Assembly (NCBI RefSeq): GCF_900112155.1
Contig: NZ_FOKQ01000017.1
Coordinates: 17,694 to 81,693 of the forward strand
Origin: Hominimerdicola alba
Lineage (GTDB): Bacteria; Bacillota; Clostridia; Oscillospirales; Ruminococcaceae
DNA: 64,000 nt
Direction of reading: 5' to 3'
Shown: in pieces, positions 26,352 to 33,514 of the stretch
Numbering within the stretch: position 1 is the stretch's first letter
Layout of the letters: every line of letters begins with the position of its first letter
Program-made: the position numbers and the translations under genes
Notes under the pieces: model-generated
Seen by the model: the letters and a program-made list of their open reading frames with translations, nothing else
The model's database searches: none
What the model was told of the DNA's origin: nothing

Positions 26352-26732
26352 TCACAGCACCCCCTTAGCTGCGTTTTCAAGGATAGCTCTGGTATCTTCA
26401 TCAGATATGGGTTTCTGAAGAAAATCCGCAGCACCTGCGCGTAAAGCCTCCTTTAAGTGCCCCTGAGTACCAACGCTTGAAGCCATAACGACCTTAGCAT
26501 CGGGGTCAAATTCGATTATCTGCTTGAGAGCCTCGATACCTGTTATTCTGGGCATAATAATATCCATAAATACCACATCGGGCTTGTTTTCTTTGTATTT
26601 TGCAACAGCCTCTTCACCGTCAGCTGCTTCAAATACTTCGTTTATACCCAGTGCAGATATAGTCATGTTCATCTTTTTTCTTGCGAACATGGAGTCGTCG
26701 CAGATGAGGACTTTAAGATCTTGTATAACCAT
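26352..26732 (-). CDS. CheY-like response regulator
   Basis: A 126-residue single-domain receiver. The acidic pair is in LICDDSMFARKK (about 8-19), the phospho-accepting aspartate in VVFMDIIMPRITG, the threonine or serine in VMASSVGTQG and the lysine in FLQKPIS. No output domain is attached, so it signals by binding a partner. The CheX-like gene abuts it. No flagellar genes are visible nearby. GGAGG precedes the start. Confidence 0.93.
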   Translation of the reverse strand: MVIQDLKVLICDDSMFARKKMNMTISALGINEVFEAADGEEAVAKYKENKPDVVFMDIIMPRITGIEALKQIIEFDPDAKVVMASSVGTQGHLKEALRAGAADFLQKPISDEDTRAILENAAKGVL

Positions 26733-26970
26733 ATTGTAATTCCTCCTTTATATATTTGTAAAGGCAGCAGATATCAGTAAACTTAATATTTTCATTATAT
26801 ACCAAATGAATGGTTCTTGATAAAATTTTTAAATGACATTTACTTTAAAATCATACCTACCTCGTCTTAATAATTCTAACATATTTCTCTGTAAAAATCA
26901 ACCGTTTTTTAGGCTGTTTTAATAGTGATTATGCATAAATTTTAGTGAATATAATTTTGCCGGATACTAC

Positions 26971-26999
26971 TTGACTTTCTTGACACTATATGATATAAT
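26971..26999 (+). promoter_or_regulatory. Promoter of the disrupted tRNA-Leu
   Basis: TTGACT and TATAAT with a 17-bp spacer end 26 bases before the partial tRNA. It may now transcribe into the mobile element, toward the intact tRNA at 27,430. Confidence 0.85.
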
Positions 27000-27025
27000 A
27001 TTATGGTCAATTAACACAGAAATAC

Positions 27026-27067
27026 GCCGCTGTGGCGAAATTGGCAGACGCAGCAGACTCAAAATCC
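27026..27067 (+). pseudogene. 5' half of a tRNA-Leu(CAA), cut in the anticodon arm
   Basis: GCCGCTGTGGCGAAATTGGC and onward reads as the acceptor 5' strand, D arm and anticodon stem start of a tRNA-Leu, up to the loop GACTCAAAATC. After that the sequence no longer forms a tRNA, and no matching CAGCGGC 3' acceptor strand follows. It keeps a good promoter. This is the expected left scar of an integration in the anticodon loop; a decayed tRNA copy is the alternative. Confidence 0.75.
27056..27066 (+). other. Candidate attachment-site core (left end of the element)
   Basis: GACTCAAAATC is shared by the broken tRNA (27,056-27,066) and the intact tRNA (27,459-27,469). An imperfect inverted copy, AGGATTTGAGT, occurs at 27,083-27,093, giving a core-type inverted pair. 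The right junction lies outside the window. Confidence 0.55.
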
Positions 27068-27151
27068 TATCAGCATTTTTTCAGGATTTGAGTTGCCAAC
27101 GATTTGCTTAATCTCACAAACAGCGTGATTTCCGTGGAATTTGGTGTTCTT

Positions 27152-27377
27152 GGTAGAATGAACTTGTCAGTGTGTTCGATTTTTCTACCAAATTTCTACC
27201 ATTTTTCCGTGGCTTTTCTGAAAAATGCGGTTTGATTCAAAATCCGCTTGTGGTTTTTGGCTCTTTTTGAATCCGCTTGTTTTTCTTAATCGCTCTAACG
27301 GCTAAACTATGAGGAAATTTGATGATTATGGTAGAAATGACTTGTTAGGGTTTTTAGTATTCTACCGTTTTTCTACC
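27152..27377. repeat. Integrase arm-type repeats TTCTACC
   Basis: TTCTACC or its complement GGTAGAA occurs at 27,152-27,158, 27,183-27,189, 27,194-27,200, 27,330-27,336, 27,360-27,366 and 27,371-27,377. Two pairs have exactly 11-bp spacing, one helical turn. One more copy is at 28,929-28,935 before the integrase gene. This is the usual look of arm-binding sites of tyrosine recombinases. Confidence 0.65.
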
Positions 27378-27429
27378 GAATTATCAATGACCTTTGAAAG
27401 TGGTCTTTCAGAAGAAAAAACTTAATAAT

Positions 27430-27513
27430 GCCGATGTGGTGGAATGGCAGACACAGTAGACTCAAAATCTACCGCAGCAATGTGTGCGGGTTCAAGTCCC
27501 GCCATCGGCACCA
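27430..27513 (+). tRNA. tRNA-Leu(CAA), intact
   Basis: Complete type II tRNA with acceptor pair GCCGATG/CATCGGC, anticodon stem GTAGA/TCTAC around loop CTCAAAA (anticodon CAA), a long variable arm, T arm GCGGG-TTCAAGT-CCCGC, and encoded CCA end. Its sequence differs from the broken tRNA 360 bp upstream, so it is not a simple duplicate. It lies between the arm-type repeats and the integrase, inside the element by this reading. No clear promoter is next to it. Confidence 0.95.
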
Positions 27514-27581
27514 AAAATCAATGTTGAATCGAGCTTTTGAGAAAAGGCTCGGTTCTTTTTTTATGCCAAGTGAAATACAGC

Positions 27582-28898
27582 TCAGTTTTTGCTGTCACCC
27601 GACAGGCTTGTGCCATTGTTGTTCTGAGCTTTATCTCCGCCTTCCTCCGAAGCATTGCAAGCTCCAAGAGCCTGAGCAATCGCATCAGCAGAGTCGAGCT
27701 TTGAATTGAACTCAAGATGACTGTAAAAGTCAGCAGTGACCTGGAAAGTGGAATGACCTAACCATTCCTGAATCGCTTTCATAGGAACACCACTTGCAAG
27801 CAAGAGACTTGCACAGGAATGTCTCAAATCATGAAAGCGGAGCTTCTTGAGCCGGTGTTTCCTGATCATACTTGCGAAGTGGTCAGTAACATATACAGGG
27901 GTAATCAGCTTTCCAAAGTTATCGGTGCAGATATAATCGTCATAATCATGACAGTAATCGTGCTTCATGATCTTGCCGAGGTACTCATTCTGCTCCTTCT
28001 TCTCTTTCAGAAGATCCCTGATAAACGGAATAAGCGGAAGCGTTCTATGACTTGCTCTCGTTTTAAGCTGATTGTGGAACTTCGTTACACGGCTTCCGTC
28101 ATCGTCCTTCACCACATAAGCCTTCTCACGAATAGTGATAGTACCCTTTTCAAAGTCTATCGCATCCCATCTGAGACCGATGATCTCGCTGCGACGAAGC
28201 CCGTAGTAGGCTGCGATGAGTACAACGATTTCCATTCGATCGCCCCTGAAAGCATTGAACAGAAGTCCAAGTTCGTGTTCATTATAGAACATAGCTTCAA
28301 ACTTCTCCATCTTTGGACGCTCAGTCTTTTCCGATTCATTCACTGTAATCAAGTCCATCTTTACCGCATATTTCAGCGCTTTATGGATATTTGCGTGATA
28401 GTGCTTGATCGTGTTAGCTGAAAGACCGCTTGCATACATATCATTGTAGAAACGCTGAAGCTCCATTGCTTTCAGCTCACTGAGCTTAATATCAGGAAAT
28501 ACTCTGTCGAAATAAGAGATGATACGGTGAGAAGTGTGTTCATATCCCTCAAACGTAGTCTCTGCGACCGTAGGTCTGATTGATTCGAGCCACACCTTGA
28601 AAAACTCCGTGAATGTGTATTCTGTCTTAGCTGTTTCAAGAGACTGTCCGTCCTCAGAAATCCTCATCTTTACGGTGTTTTCGTGTTTAACAACATTACC
28701 GCTGATGTATTCCTTATAGAAATTTGCTACAATCTCGTCAACCTTAGCTGACAGTTCCTTTTTCTTGCAGTTTTCAGGGAGATCAGTTCCCACCCATTTC
28801 CGCTTTCTTTTACCTTCATTGTCTTTGTAGTCGAAAACTACATAGTGTTTTCCGCCTTTTACAGCGGTGATGTACTTAAAGGGCAGACTTGCTTTCAT
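27582..28898 (-). CDS. int: Tyrosine recombinase (integrase) of the mobile element
   Basis: A 438-residue phage-type integrase. An N-terminal AP2-like arm-binding region (1-60) and a SAM-like core-binding domain (95-185) precede the catalytic domain. The catalytic residues are visible: R235 in GLRRSEIIGLRWD, H356 and R359 in HDLRHSC, H382 in WLGHS and the nucleophile Y392 in ADFYSH. It ends 69 bases from the tRNA and points toward it, the usual place for an element's integrase. A GGAGG site precedes the ATG. Confidence 0.95.
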   Translation of the reverse strand: MKASLPFKYITAVKGGKHYVVFDYKDNEGKRKRKWVGTDLPENCKKKELSAKVDEIVANFYKEYISGNVVKHENTVKMRISEDGQSLETAKTEYTFTEFFKVWLESIRPTVAETTFEGYEHTSHRIISYFDRVFPDIKLSELKAMELQRFYNDMYASGLSANTIKHYHANIHKALKYAVKMDLITVNESEKTERPKMEKFEAMFYNEHELGLLFNAFRGDRMEIVVLIAAYYGLRRSEIIGLRWDAIDFEKGTITIREKAYVVKDDDGSRVTKFHNQLKTRASHRTLPLIPFIRDLLKEKKEQNEYLGKIMKHDYCHDYDDYICTDNFGKLITPVYVTDHFASMIRKHRLKKLRFHDLRHSCASLLLASGVPMKAIQEWLGHSTFQVTADFYSHLEFNSKLDSADAIAQALGACNASEEGGDKAQNNNGTSLSGDSKN

Positions 28899-29047
28899 TA
28901 TTATTATCCTCCTTGCATTGTGAAAGCTGGTAGAAAGTCTGCATCAAGTTTTGGTTGGTAACACCATTATAGCGCGCATTGGCGGTATATTCAAGTGTTT
29001 TCAAAAGTCTTGTATGCGATTCTACTAACTTGTCATCACAACGCTTG

Positions 29048-29266
29048 TTATTCGCCCCTTTGTTGTGCGCATTGCAGAACGTAATTTATTACTTCAATCT
29101 TAGTTACCAGAATTTTCTTACAGCAATTCAGAGAATGAAGTTTACCGTCAGAGAATAGCTTATAGGTGTTTCTGATACCTAATCCAAGCATTTCACTTAC
29201 GTCCTTGACTGTCACAACATCAGGATATTTACTAAAGAGCTTGTCATAAGCTTCATACTCAGTCAT
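29048..29266 (-). CDS. Excisionase-like winged-helix protein
   Basis: A 72-residue DNA-binding protein. TVKDVSEMLGLGIRNTYKLF is the MerR/excisionase helix-turn-helix, followed by the K-K-I-L-V-T-K-I wing strand. It is the usual size of an Xis partner for the adjacent integrase. The ATG at 29,266 has an AGGAGG site eight bases away; an ATG at 29,296 is open but lacks one. It would favour excision of the element. Confidence 0.85.
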   Translation of the reverse strand: MTEYEAYDKLFSKYPDVVTVKDVSEMLGLGIRNTYKLFSDGKLHSLNCCKKILVTKIEVINYVLQCAQQRGE

Positions 29267-29429
29267 AAGCCAATCCTCCTTCTTTGTATTTCCCATAGGT
29301 TATAGCCTTGATGAATATTCAATTTTCAAGATACTTTGCCGTAAAACGGCTGTACATCGTCTATCCGTTATTTTTATGCCCGAAATTGATGTACTGTTGG
29401 CAGCTCCTACTCCGAGGAGAAGAAGCTCC

Positions 29430-29451
29430 CGACGGCACATCAGCCGTCGTT
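29430..29451 (+). repeat. CCCGAC hairpin, copy 1
   Basis: GACGGC and GCCGTC arms around six bases follow CTCCC. Related hairpins occur near 29,515 and 30,487 on both sides of the antirepressor gene. Confidence 0.5.
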
Positions 29452-29524
29452 CAAAACAAGGAGGTGTGTGAAGCACCGTGGGCAGTATCCGTCCCGCCGC
29501 AGAACGGATACTCCCGACAGCGTT

Positions 29525-30298
29525 TCAGCTATCGTCCTGTTCGATCAATGGCAGGATACCTTCTTTCTTTAACTGCTCATATATAAATAGTCTGCCGCGC
29601 TGCGTCCATTGAGTATTGGGTTTGGCGATAGAATCGCCATTGCTGTCTAAGACGGTGAAAGTCTTTGATTGAACATAACCCCTGTCAGCATACTTCTGAT
29701 AAAGAAGCCATACAGTCCCCATTTTATACTGTATGCCGTGTTCATGAAGCCATTTGTTCAGCCATACCGCAGATTTTCCGTAATCCTTTGCGATAGTGCT
29801 TATGGGCATTAGTCCTGCGGAGTTTAACACAACATCGTAATAATTGGCTTTCGGCTTCATTTCCTCTATCTGCTTTGCCTGAACAGCAGTTGTCTCGATC
29901 AGACTTCCGTTTTGCTGTTTTGCAAGTTCCAGTTTCTGGTCTGCGATCTGCAATGCTCTTGCCATAACCGCATCGGGACTGTTCCACTGACGTTCAAGGT
30001 TCAGGAAGTATTCACGGCAGCGTTTGCCGATCTCGGTACGCTGTATCATACAAAGTTCCTTTGCCATATCAATGGTCAGGATATGATCAATCTGTTTTTG
30101 TGGCATTTCTCTGCCATCTTCACGGATAACATTTTTGTGATCCGTGAAATAGTCTATGTTTTCGCCAAAACCATACTCACACATTCTTGGAAACCACATT
30201 GTATATGGTGTTTTCACAAGTAATGCCTGATACAGCTCCCGTCCGCTGACAGTAGGTTTATCATTATCGTATTTCACGGCTATTGTGATCTCATTCAT
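29525..30298 (-). CDS. Phage-type antirepressor (AntA/KilAC)
   Basis: A 257-residue protein. The N-terminal half (TVSGRELYQALLVKTPYTMW, then ENIDYFTDHKN) is the AntA/AntB antirepressor domain. The C-terminal half (MPISTIAKDYGKSAVWLNKW) is the ANT/KilAC DNA-binding domain. Such proteins relieve repression of phage or element genes. The ATG at 30,298 is preferred; the frame extends upstream without a site. It is flanked by hairpin repeats that may control it. Confidence 0.88.
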   Translation of the reverse strand: MNEITIAVKYDNDKPTVSGRELYQALLVKTPYTMWFPRMCEYGFGENIDYFTDHKNVIREDGREMPQKQIDHILTIDMAKELCMIQRTEIGKRCREYFLNLERQWNSPDAVMARALQIADQKLELAKQQNGSLIETTAVQAKQIEEMKPKANYYDVVLNSAGLMPISTIAKDYGKSAVWLNKWLHEHGIQYKMGTVWLLYQKYADRGYVQSKTFTVLDSNGDSIAKPNTQWTQRGRLFIYEQLKKEGILPLIEQDDS

Positions 30299-30781
30299 AT
30301 AGAACACCCTCTTTCTCTCTTGTCGGTGTTTTGTGTTTGAAAGTGAACTCCTGCATAATGTCGGGAACGGAAGTACGCCCCCGACGCAGGAGAACAGCGT
30401 ATTGCTGTCTATTTGAAAATAGGAGAAATGGAACAATCATATTCAGAGATGTTTTAGGCAGAACCCAAGCAAAATCTCAGGCTCTCCCGACAGCATCTCT
30501 GCTGTCTCAGTGAAAGGAGTCAATTATGCTTAGAAAAGCAATTCATTCGGATCGGGCTTGTATGGGACGGTACAGCCTGAAAATGGACAAAAAAGCAGTG
30601 CCGTCCCGAAGCCCTTATATATAACCCTTCATAACGAAAGGAGGATCGAGAGCTTGTCAGTCCTTCGGGAATCATTCTGAACCAACGCCCTCTATATACC
30701 TAATGAGAAATTTGCGTTTTCGGGAAAGATTTTCACGATTTTTTTGCTGTCGAAAAGAAAAATCGTCAATGTAAACAAATC
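30299..30781. other. Leader region with hairpins
   Basis: This 480-bp stretch holds a large hairpin at 30,350-30,390 (CCTGC and GTCGGG paired to CCCGAC and GCAGG), a GACAGC/GCTGTC hairpin near 30,488-30,505, and one possible 32-codon frame. No larger gene is supported. Confidence 0.5.
30526..30624 (+). CDS. Possible 32-residue peptide
   Basis: An ATG preceded by AAAGGAG opens a 32-codon frame (MLRKAIHSDRACMGRYSLKM and twelve more residues). Its end overlaps a GGACGG/CCGTCC inverted repeat, so it could be a leader peptide. Evidence is only the ribosome site and frame. Confidence 0.3.
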   Translation: MLRKAIHSDRACMGRYSLKMDKKAVPSRSPYI

Positions 30782-31216
30782 TTAGTTCATCTTTTCGTGC
30801 AAATCGTAATATTCTCTTAGCTTTACTTTGGCAAGTCCGATTCTGTACCTGATTTTATCTACGCTCATAGCATGAACCTCTGCTAAAGCAGCCAATGTCA
30901 CCTTATCCTGGGCAAAGAAGTATTCGATCACAAGGACATACAGCTCAGGATATTCTATTTTCAGAAGCTGTAATGCTTTCGGCAGATACTCAAGTCTTTT
31001 GTGGTGCAGGCGTTCTTTCTCCTGTTCAAGTTCATACATAGGGAGTGAGGCAGGATCAGGGAAAAACTCAGCCACTTCATAAAAATCCAATGTCTGCACC
31101 CGATTCCTATACTCCCTGACGTTCTGGTTATATTCTTGTATCAGAAGCCTGTTATACTCATTTTCTATGGATGCAGGAACATCATCACCGAAGTGTTTGT
31201 AGAAGAACTTATTCAT
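30782..31216 (-). CDS. Sigma-70 region-4-like protein
   Basis: A 144-residue helical protein common in design to small sigma-like regulators of conjugative elements. The C-terminal part, VTLAALAEVHAMSVDKIRYRI, resembles a sigma region 4 helix-turn-helix, followed by a basic helix. Its ATG overlaps the stop of the upstream regulator gene (TAATG), so they are coupled. It may activate element genes with host polymerase; that is inferred from the fold only. Confidence 0.65.
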   Translation of the reverse strand: MNKFFYKHFGDDVPASIENEYNRLLIQEYNQNVREYRNRVQTLDFYEVAEFFPDPASLPMYELEQEKERLHHKRLEYLPKALQLLKIEYPELYVLVIEYFFAQDKVTLAALAEVHAMSVDKIRYRIGLAKVKLREYYDLHEKMN

Positions 31217-31710
31217 TACCGCTTGCCCTCCGTTTCAGAGGTGAGCTTTGTAAGCGGTCTTTCCTTGTTAGCGATCAGGCGATCATTGCAAAATGCCACA
31301 GTCAGACTATCATCATAATAGCAGCCGTCAAGATATTCTCTTATGATATAGCTCCTGACAGTATGCTCGACTATACCGTCACGCAGATGATGCCGCAGTC
31401 TTCCGAGCAAATATCTCTGCTTTACGGGTTTGAGCCTGAGCGCTATGCATATCGCACACAGATAATCTTCCTGATACCGTGCAGTTCCATTGCAGTAACG
31501 GGTGATTGTGGCTTTGGGGATTCCAGTAAGCCGAGACAGCTTATTCGTGCCGATCTTAGCTTCCTCCATATATCGGGATATTACAATCGGCAATGTGTCT
31601 TTCAACTGATCTGCGTATTTTGTTGTTCCAAAGACATCAAGCTCGTATCTTGCCAGTTCTTCACTTTCGGTGTCCGGTATTTCCTGTCGAACTTTGTATG
31701 TATACTCCAT
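31216..31710 (-). CDS. Helix-turn-helix regulator
   Basis: A 164-residue protein with a central XRE-like helix-turn-helix: YMEEAKIGTNKLSRLTGIPK followed by ATITRYCNGTARY. The rest is a helical C-terminal domain (YLLGRLRHHLRDGIVEHTV). The ATG at 31,710 has GGAG upstream; the frame extends to 31,797 without a better site. It is coupled to the sigma-like gene. The 20-bp palindrome 250 bp upstream is a candidate operator. Confidence 0.75.
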   Translation of the reverse strand: MEYTYKVRQEIPDTESEELARYELDVFGTTKYADQLKDTLPIVISRYMEEAKIGTNKLSRLTGIPKATITRYCNGTARYQEDYLCAICIALRLKPVKQRYLLGRLRHHLRDGIVEHTVRSYIIREYLDGCYYDDSLTVAFCNDRLIANKERPLTKLTSETEGKR

Positions 31711-31957
31711 AAAACATCTCCGTCCTTTCCTGCCGGACGGAAATGTACAAATGAACACAGTACGACTGTCATTCGGCATAAACCGTCCGACAACCAAACA
31801 TCACTCGTTCATTTGATTGAATCCTATTTAGTTTCCATACAGTGATCGAGTAACCCCTTGCGCAATAGGTTCACTATATGGACTGCACACCCTTGAACGT
31901 GCATACTACCATTATGAACCATAACGCGCGAAAAAGCAAGATATAGCGTCGTTTCAA

Positions 31958-31977
31958 GTGTTTCAGTACTGAAACAC
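31958..31977. promoter_or_regulatory. 20-bp perfect palindrome
   Basis: GTGTTTCAGTACTGAAACAC. The half-site TGTTTCA resembles half of the chromosomal parS site, but the centre is two bases longer. It lies upstream of the helix-turn-helix regulator and could be its operator. Confidence 0.6.
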
Positions 31978-32154
31978 CCTGATTTTTGAAAACCGCCAAT
32001 TTTCCAGAGGTTTTGAGCTTTTTGTCTTTTTCGTCCATCTGAACGATTATACTCCTAAAAGCACTGTATCTACGATGAAAATATGCAATCGGAATGCAAC
32101 TGCAAGTGTTCCACGCATCACATATCTTTCATCTATCTATCACAATACACACAC

Positions 32155-32187
32155 AAGAAAAGGCGGCCTGTTACTGCACAGACCGCC
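32155..32187 (-). terminator. Terminator after the 32-residue ORF
   Basis: On the minus strand GGCGG-T-CTGT pairs with ACAG-G-CCGCC and is followed by TTTTC. It supports a short transcript from the right. Confidence 0.75.
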
Positions 32188-32209
32188 CTTATGCCGTTGA
32201 AGCCGCATA

Positions 32210-32308
32210 CTACTTCTCAATTTTTGTAACAGCATAGATAATCCGCAAGGCAATCAATGCAGAGCGAGATCTATTATCATTGTCCAGTACACGTTTACCA
32301 CCTCCCAT
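32210..32308 (-). CDS. 32-residue basic peptide
   Basis: A short frame starting MGGGKRVLDNDNRSRSALIA and ending in a helical segment with KIEK. It is bracketed by two tandem promoter-like repeats upstream and a good terminator downstream. The ribosome site is weak, so the transcript might instead be a small RNA. No homology is known to me. Confidence 0.45.
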   Translation of the reverse strand: MGGGKRVLDNDNRSRSALIALRIIYAVTKIEK

Positions 32309-32387
32309 AGACTTAGTATCTTTCGACCTGTCTGTATGGAACTGTCAATGATCGTACAAAAACCGAGCTGTATGCTTGTCTATCCTA

Positions 32388-32415
32388 ATTATACCAAATC
32401 AGTTCGACAGAATTT
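32388..32415 (-). promoter_or_regulatory. Promoter-like repeat, copy 1
   Basis: Plus-strand ATTATACCAAATCAG with GACA and AATTT downstream; on the minus strand it ends in TATAAT. It recurs at 32,448-32,475 with 23 of 28 bases the same and a 60-bp period. Confidence 0.55.
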
Positions 32416-32447
32416 CATGTTCTGGAAAGGTTTTGCCTAAAATTTTC

Positions 32448-32475
32448 ATTATACCATTTCAGATAGACAAAATTT
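32448..32475 (-). promoter_or_regulatory. Promoter-like repeat, copy 2
   Basis: Second copy, ATTATACCATTTCAG with GACA and AATTT. Two identical -10 boxes 60 bp apart suggest tandem start sites under one regulator. Confidence 0.55.
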
Positions 32476-32497
32476 GTGCTTCTGCGGAATTCACCAA

Positions 32498-32530
32498 AAA
32501 GAAAAGAGCCATTGCTTATAGCAACAGCTC
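32498..32530 (-). terminator. Terminator of the exonuclease gene
   Basis: On the minus strand GAGC-x-GTTGC pairs with GCAA-x-GGCTC and is followed by a T-rich tract. Confidence 0.7.
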
Positions 32531-32546
32531 AGATAATCGCTTATAT

Positions 32547-33077
32547 TTATAGTCGGTATTCCTTCACATATTCTCTCACATCAACACCGCTTTCCATGTA
32601 CCTCAGCAGTATCTCCGCACAGGCATGACTATCGCTGTCTGCCTGGTGATGATCGAGAGCAATACCGTAGTGATCGCACATCACATTGAGGTTATGCTTC
32701 ATATCCGGCAGAACACGCCTGCCGATCTGGACCGTACAAAGGTATTTTGCAGTCGGTTTCCAAGAGATACCATAATCACGCAGACACGCACGGAGAACAC
32801 TCATATCGAACACAGCATTATGGGCAACGAGGATACCCTTGTTCATGATAGGCTCTATTTTCTTCCAAAGCTCTGCAAAGTTCGGAGCGCCCTTGACCTT
32901 ATCCGCATCTATCCCCGTGAGCTGAGTGTTGAAGTAGTCAAAGTGAGTTTCGGGATCAACAAGAGAAAAGTAGTTCGCCACGATCTTGTTATCCTTGATT
33001 GCAGATATACCTATTGCACTCATTCGGTCATTTGCCCGATTGGGCGTTTCAACGTCAAAGACTATGTAGACTGCCAT
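32547..33077 (-). CDS. DnaQ-like 3'-5' exonuclease
   Basis: A 176-residue DEDDh exonuclease. Motif I is VFDVETPNR (D and E near 7-9), motif II is ILVAHNAVFDMSVL, and motif III is HHQADSDSHACAEIL with the catalytic histidine and aspartate. It resembles the epsilon proofreading fold but is freestanding. In an integrated element it may process DNA ends during transfer or repair; that is inference. It is a single-gene unit with its own promoter and terminator. Confidence 0.92.
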   Translation of the reverse strand: MAVYIVFDVETPNRANDRMSAIGISAIKDNKIVANYFSLVDPETHFDYFNTQLTGIDADKVKGAPNFAELWKKIEPIMNKGILVAHNAVFDMSVLRACLRDYGISWKPTAKYLCTVQIGRRVLPDMKHNLNVMCDHYGIALDHHQADSDSHACAEILLRYMESGVDVREYVKEYRL

Positions 33078-33113
33078 ATCGTATCACTCCCAAGCAAAGC
33101 AGATTATAGGGTA

Positions 33114-33142
33114 ATTATACCACACTGGAACGGAAAGGTCAA
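33114..33142 (-). promoter_or_regulatory. Promoter of the exonuclease gene
   Basis: On the minus strand TTGACC and TATAAT with 17-bp spacing, 37 bases before the ATG. Confidence 0.75.
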
Positions 33143-33153
33143 TCGGCAGAAAA

Positions 33154-33178
33154 GAAAACAGCCGACATTGCTGCCGAC
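33154..33178 (-). terminator. Terminator of the small SH3-like gene
   Basis: Minus-strand GTCGGCA pairs imperfectly with TG-x-CGGCT, then TTTTCTTTTC. Confidence 0.6.
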
Positions 33179-33187
33179 TGCATTTCA

Positions 33188-33382
33188 TTATGCTCCGATT
33201 CGCTCAAAGCTATTCAATACCTGTTTATCCGAGAACGATGACAGCTTACCGTCAGACCATTCTACGAACACATTGTCCATCTCGTCTATGTAAATGATCG
33301 TTGCCGTAGAGCCGACAGGATAATCGCTGGTGACACTTGCTGTCATCATGATCTTAGCCCCGACTGTAATTGCTTCCATCAT
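33188..33382 (-). CDS. Small SH3-like protein (DUF4314-like)
   Basis: A 64-residue protein. AKIMMTASVTSDYPVGSTAT with IIYIDEMDNVFVEWSDG matches the short beta-barrel pattern of DUF4314, in which V-G-S-x-G/A-T-V is followed by D-x-x-x-x-V-x-W-x-D-G. Such proteins are common cargo of conjugative elements and their role is not known to me. It has its own promoter and terminator. GGAGG precedes the ATG. Confidence 0.75.
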   Translation of the reverse strand: MMEAITVGAKIMMTASVTSDYPVGSTATIIYIDEMDNVFVEWSDGKLSSFSDKQVLNSFERIGA

Positions 33383-33414
33383 AGTTATAACCTCCCGATT
33401 TTCACACTTGTTCT

Positions 33415-33443
33415 ATTATACTACAACGGGATTTGAGTGTCAA
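33415..33443 (-). promoter_or_regulatory. Promoter of the small SH3-like gene
   Basis: Minus-strand consensus TTGACA and TATAAT with 17-bp spacing. Confidence 0.85.
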
Positions 33444-33514
33444 GGGACAGATCAGATATTATGGGGTTGCACAAGAGTTGCTTGTGAGTTGCAGAAAAAG
33501 CCGTCAGAAAGTAG

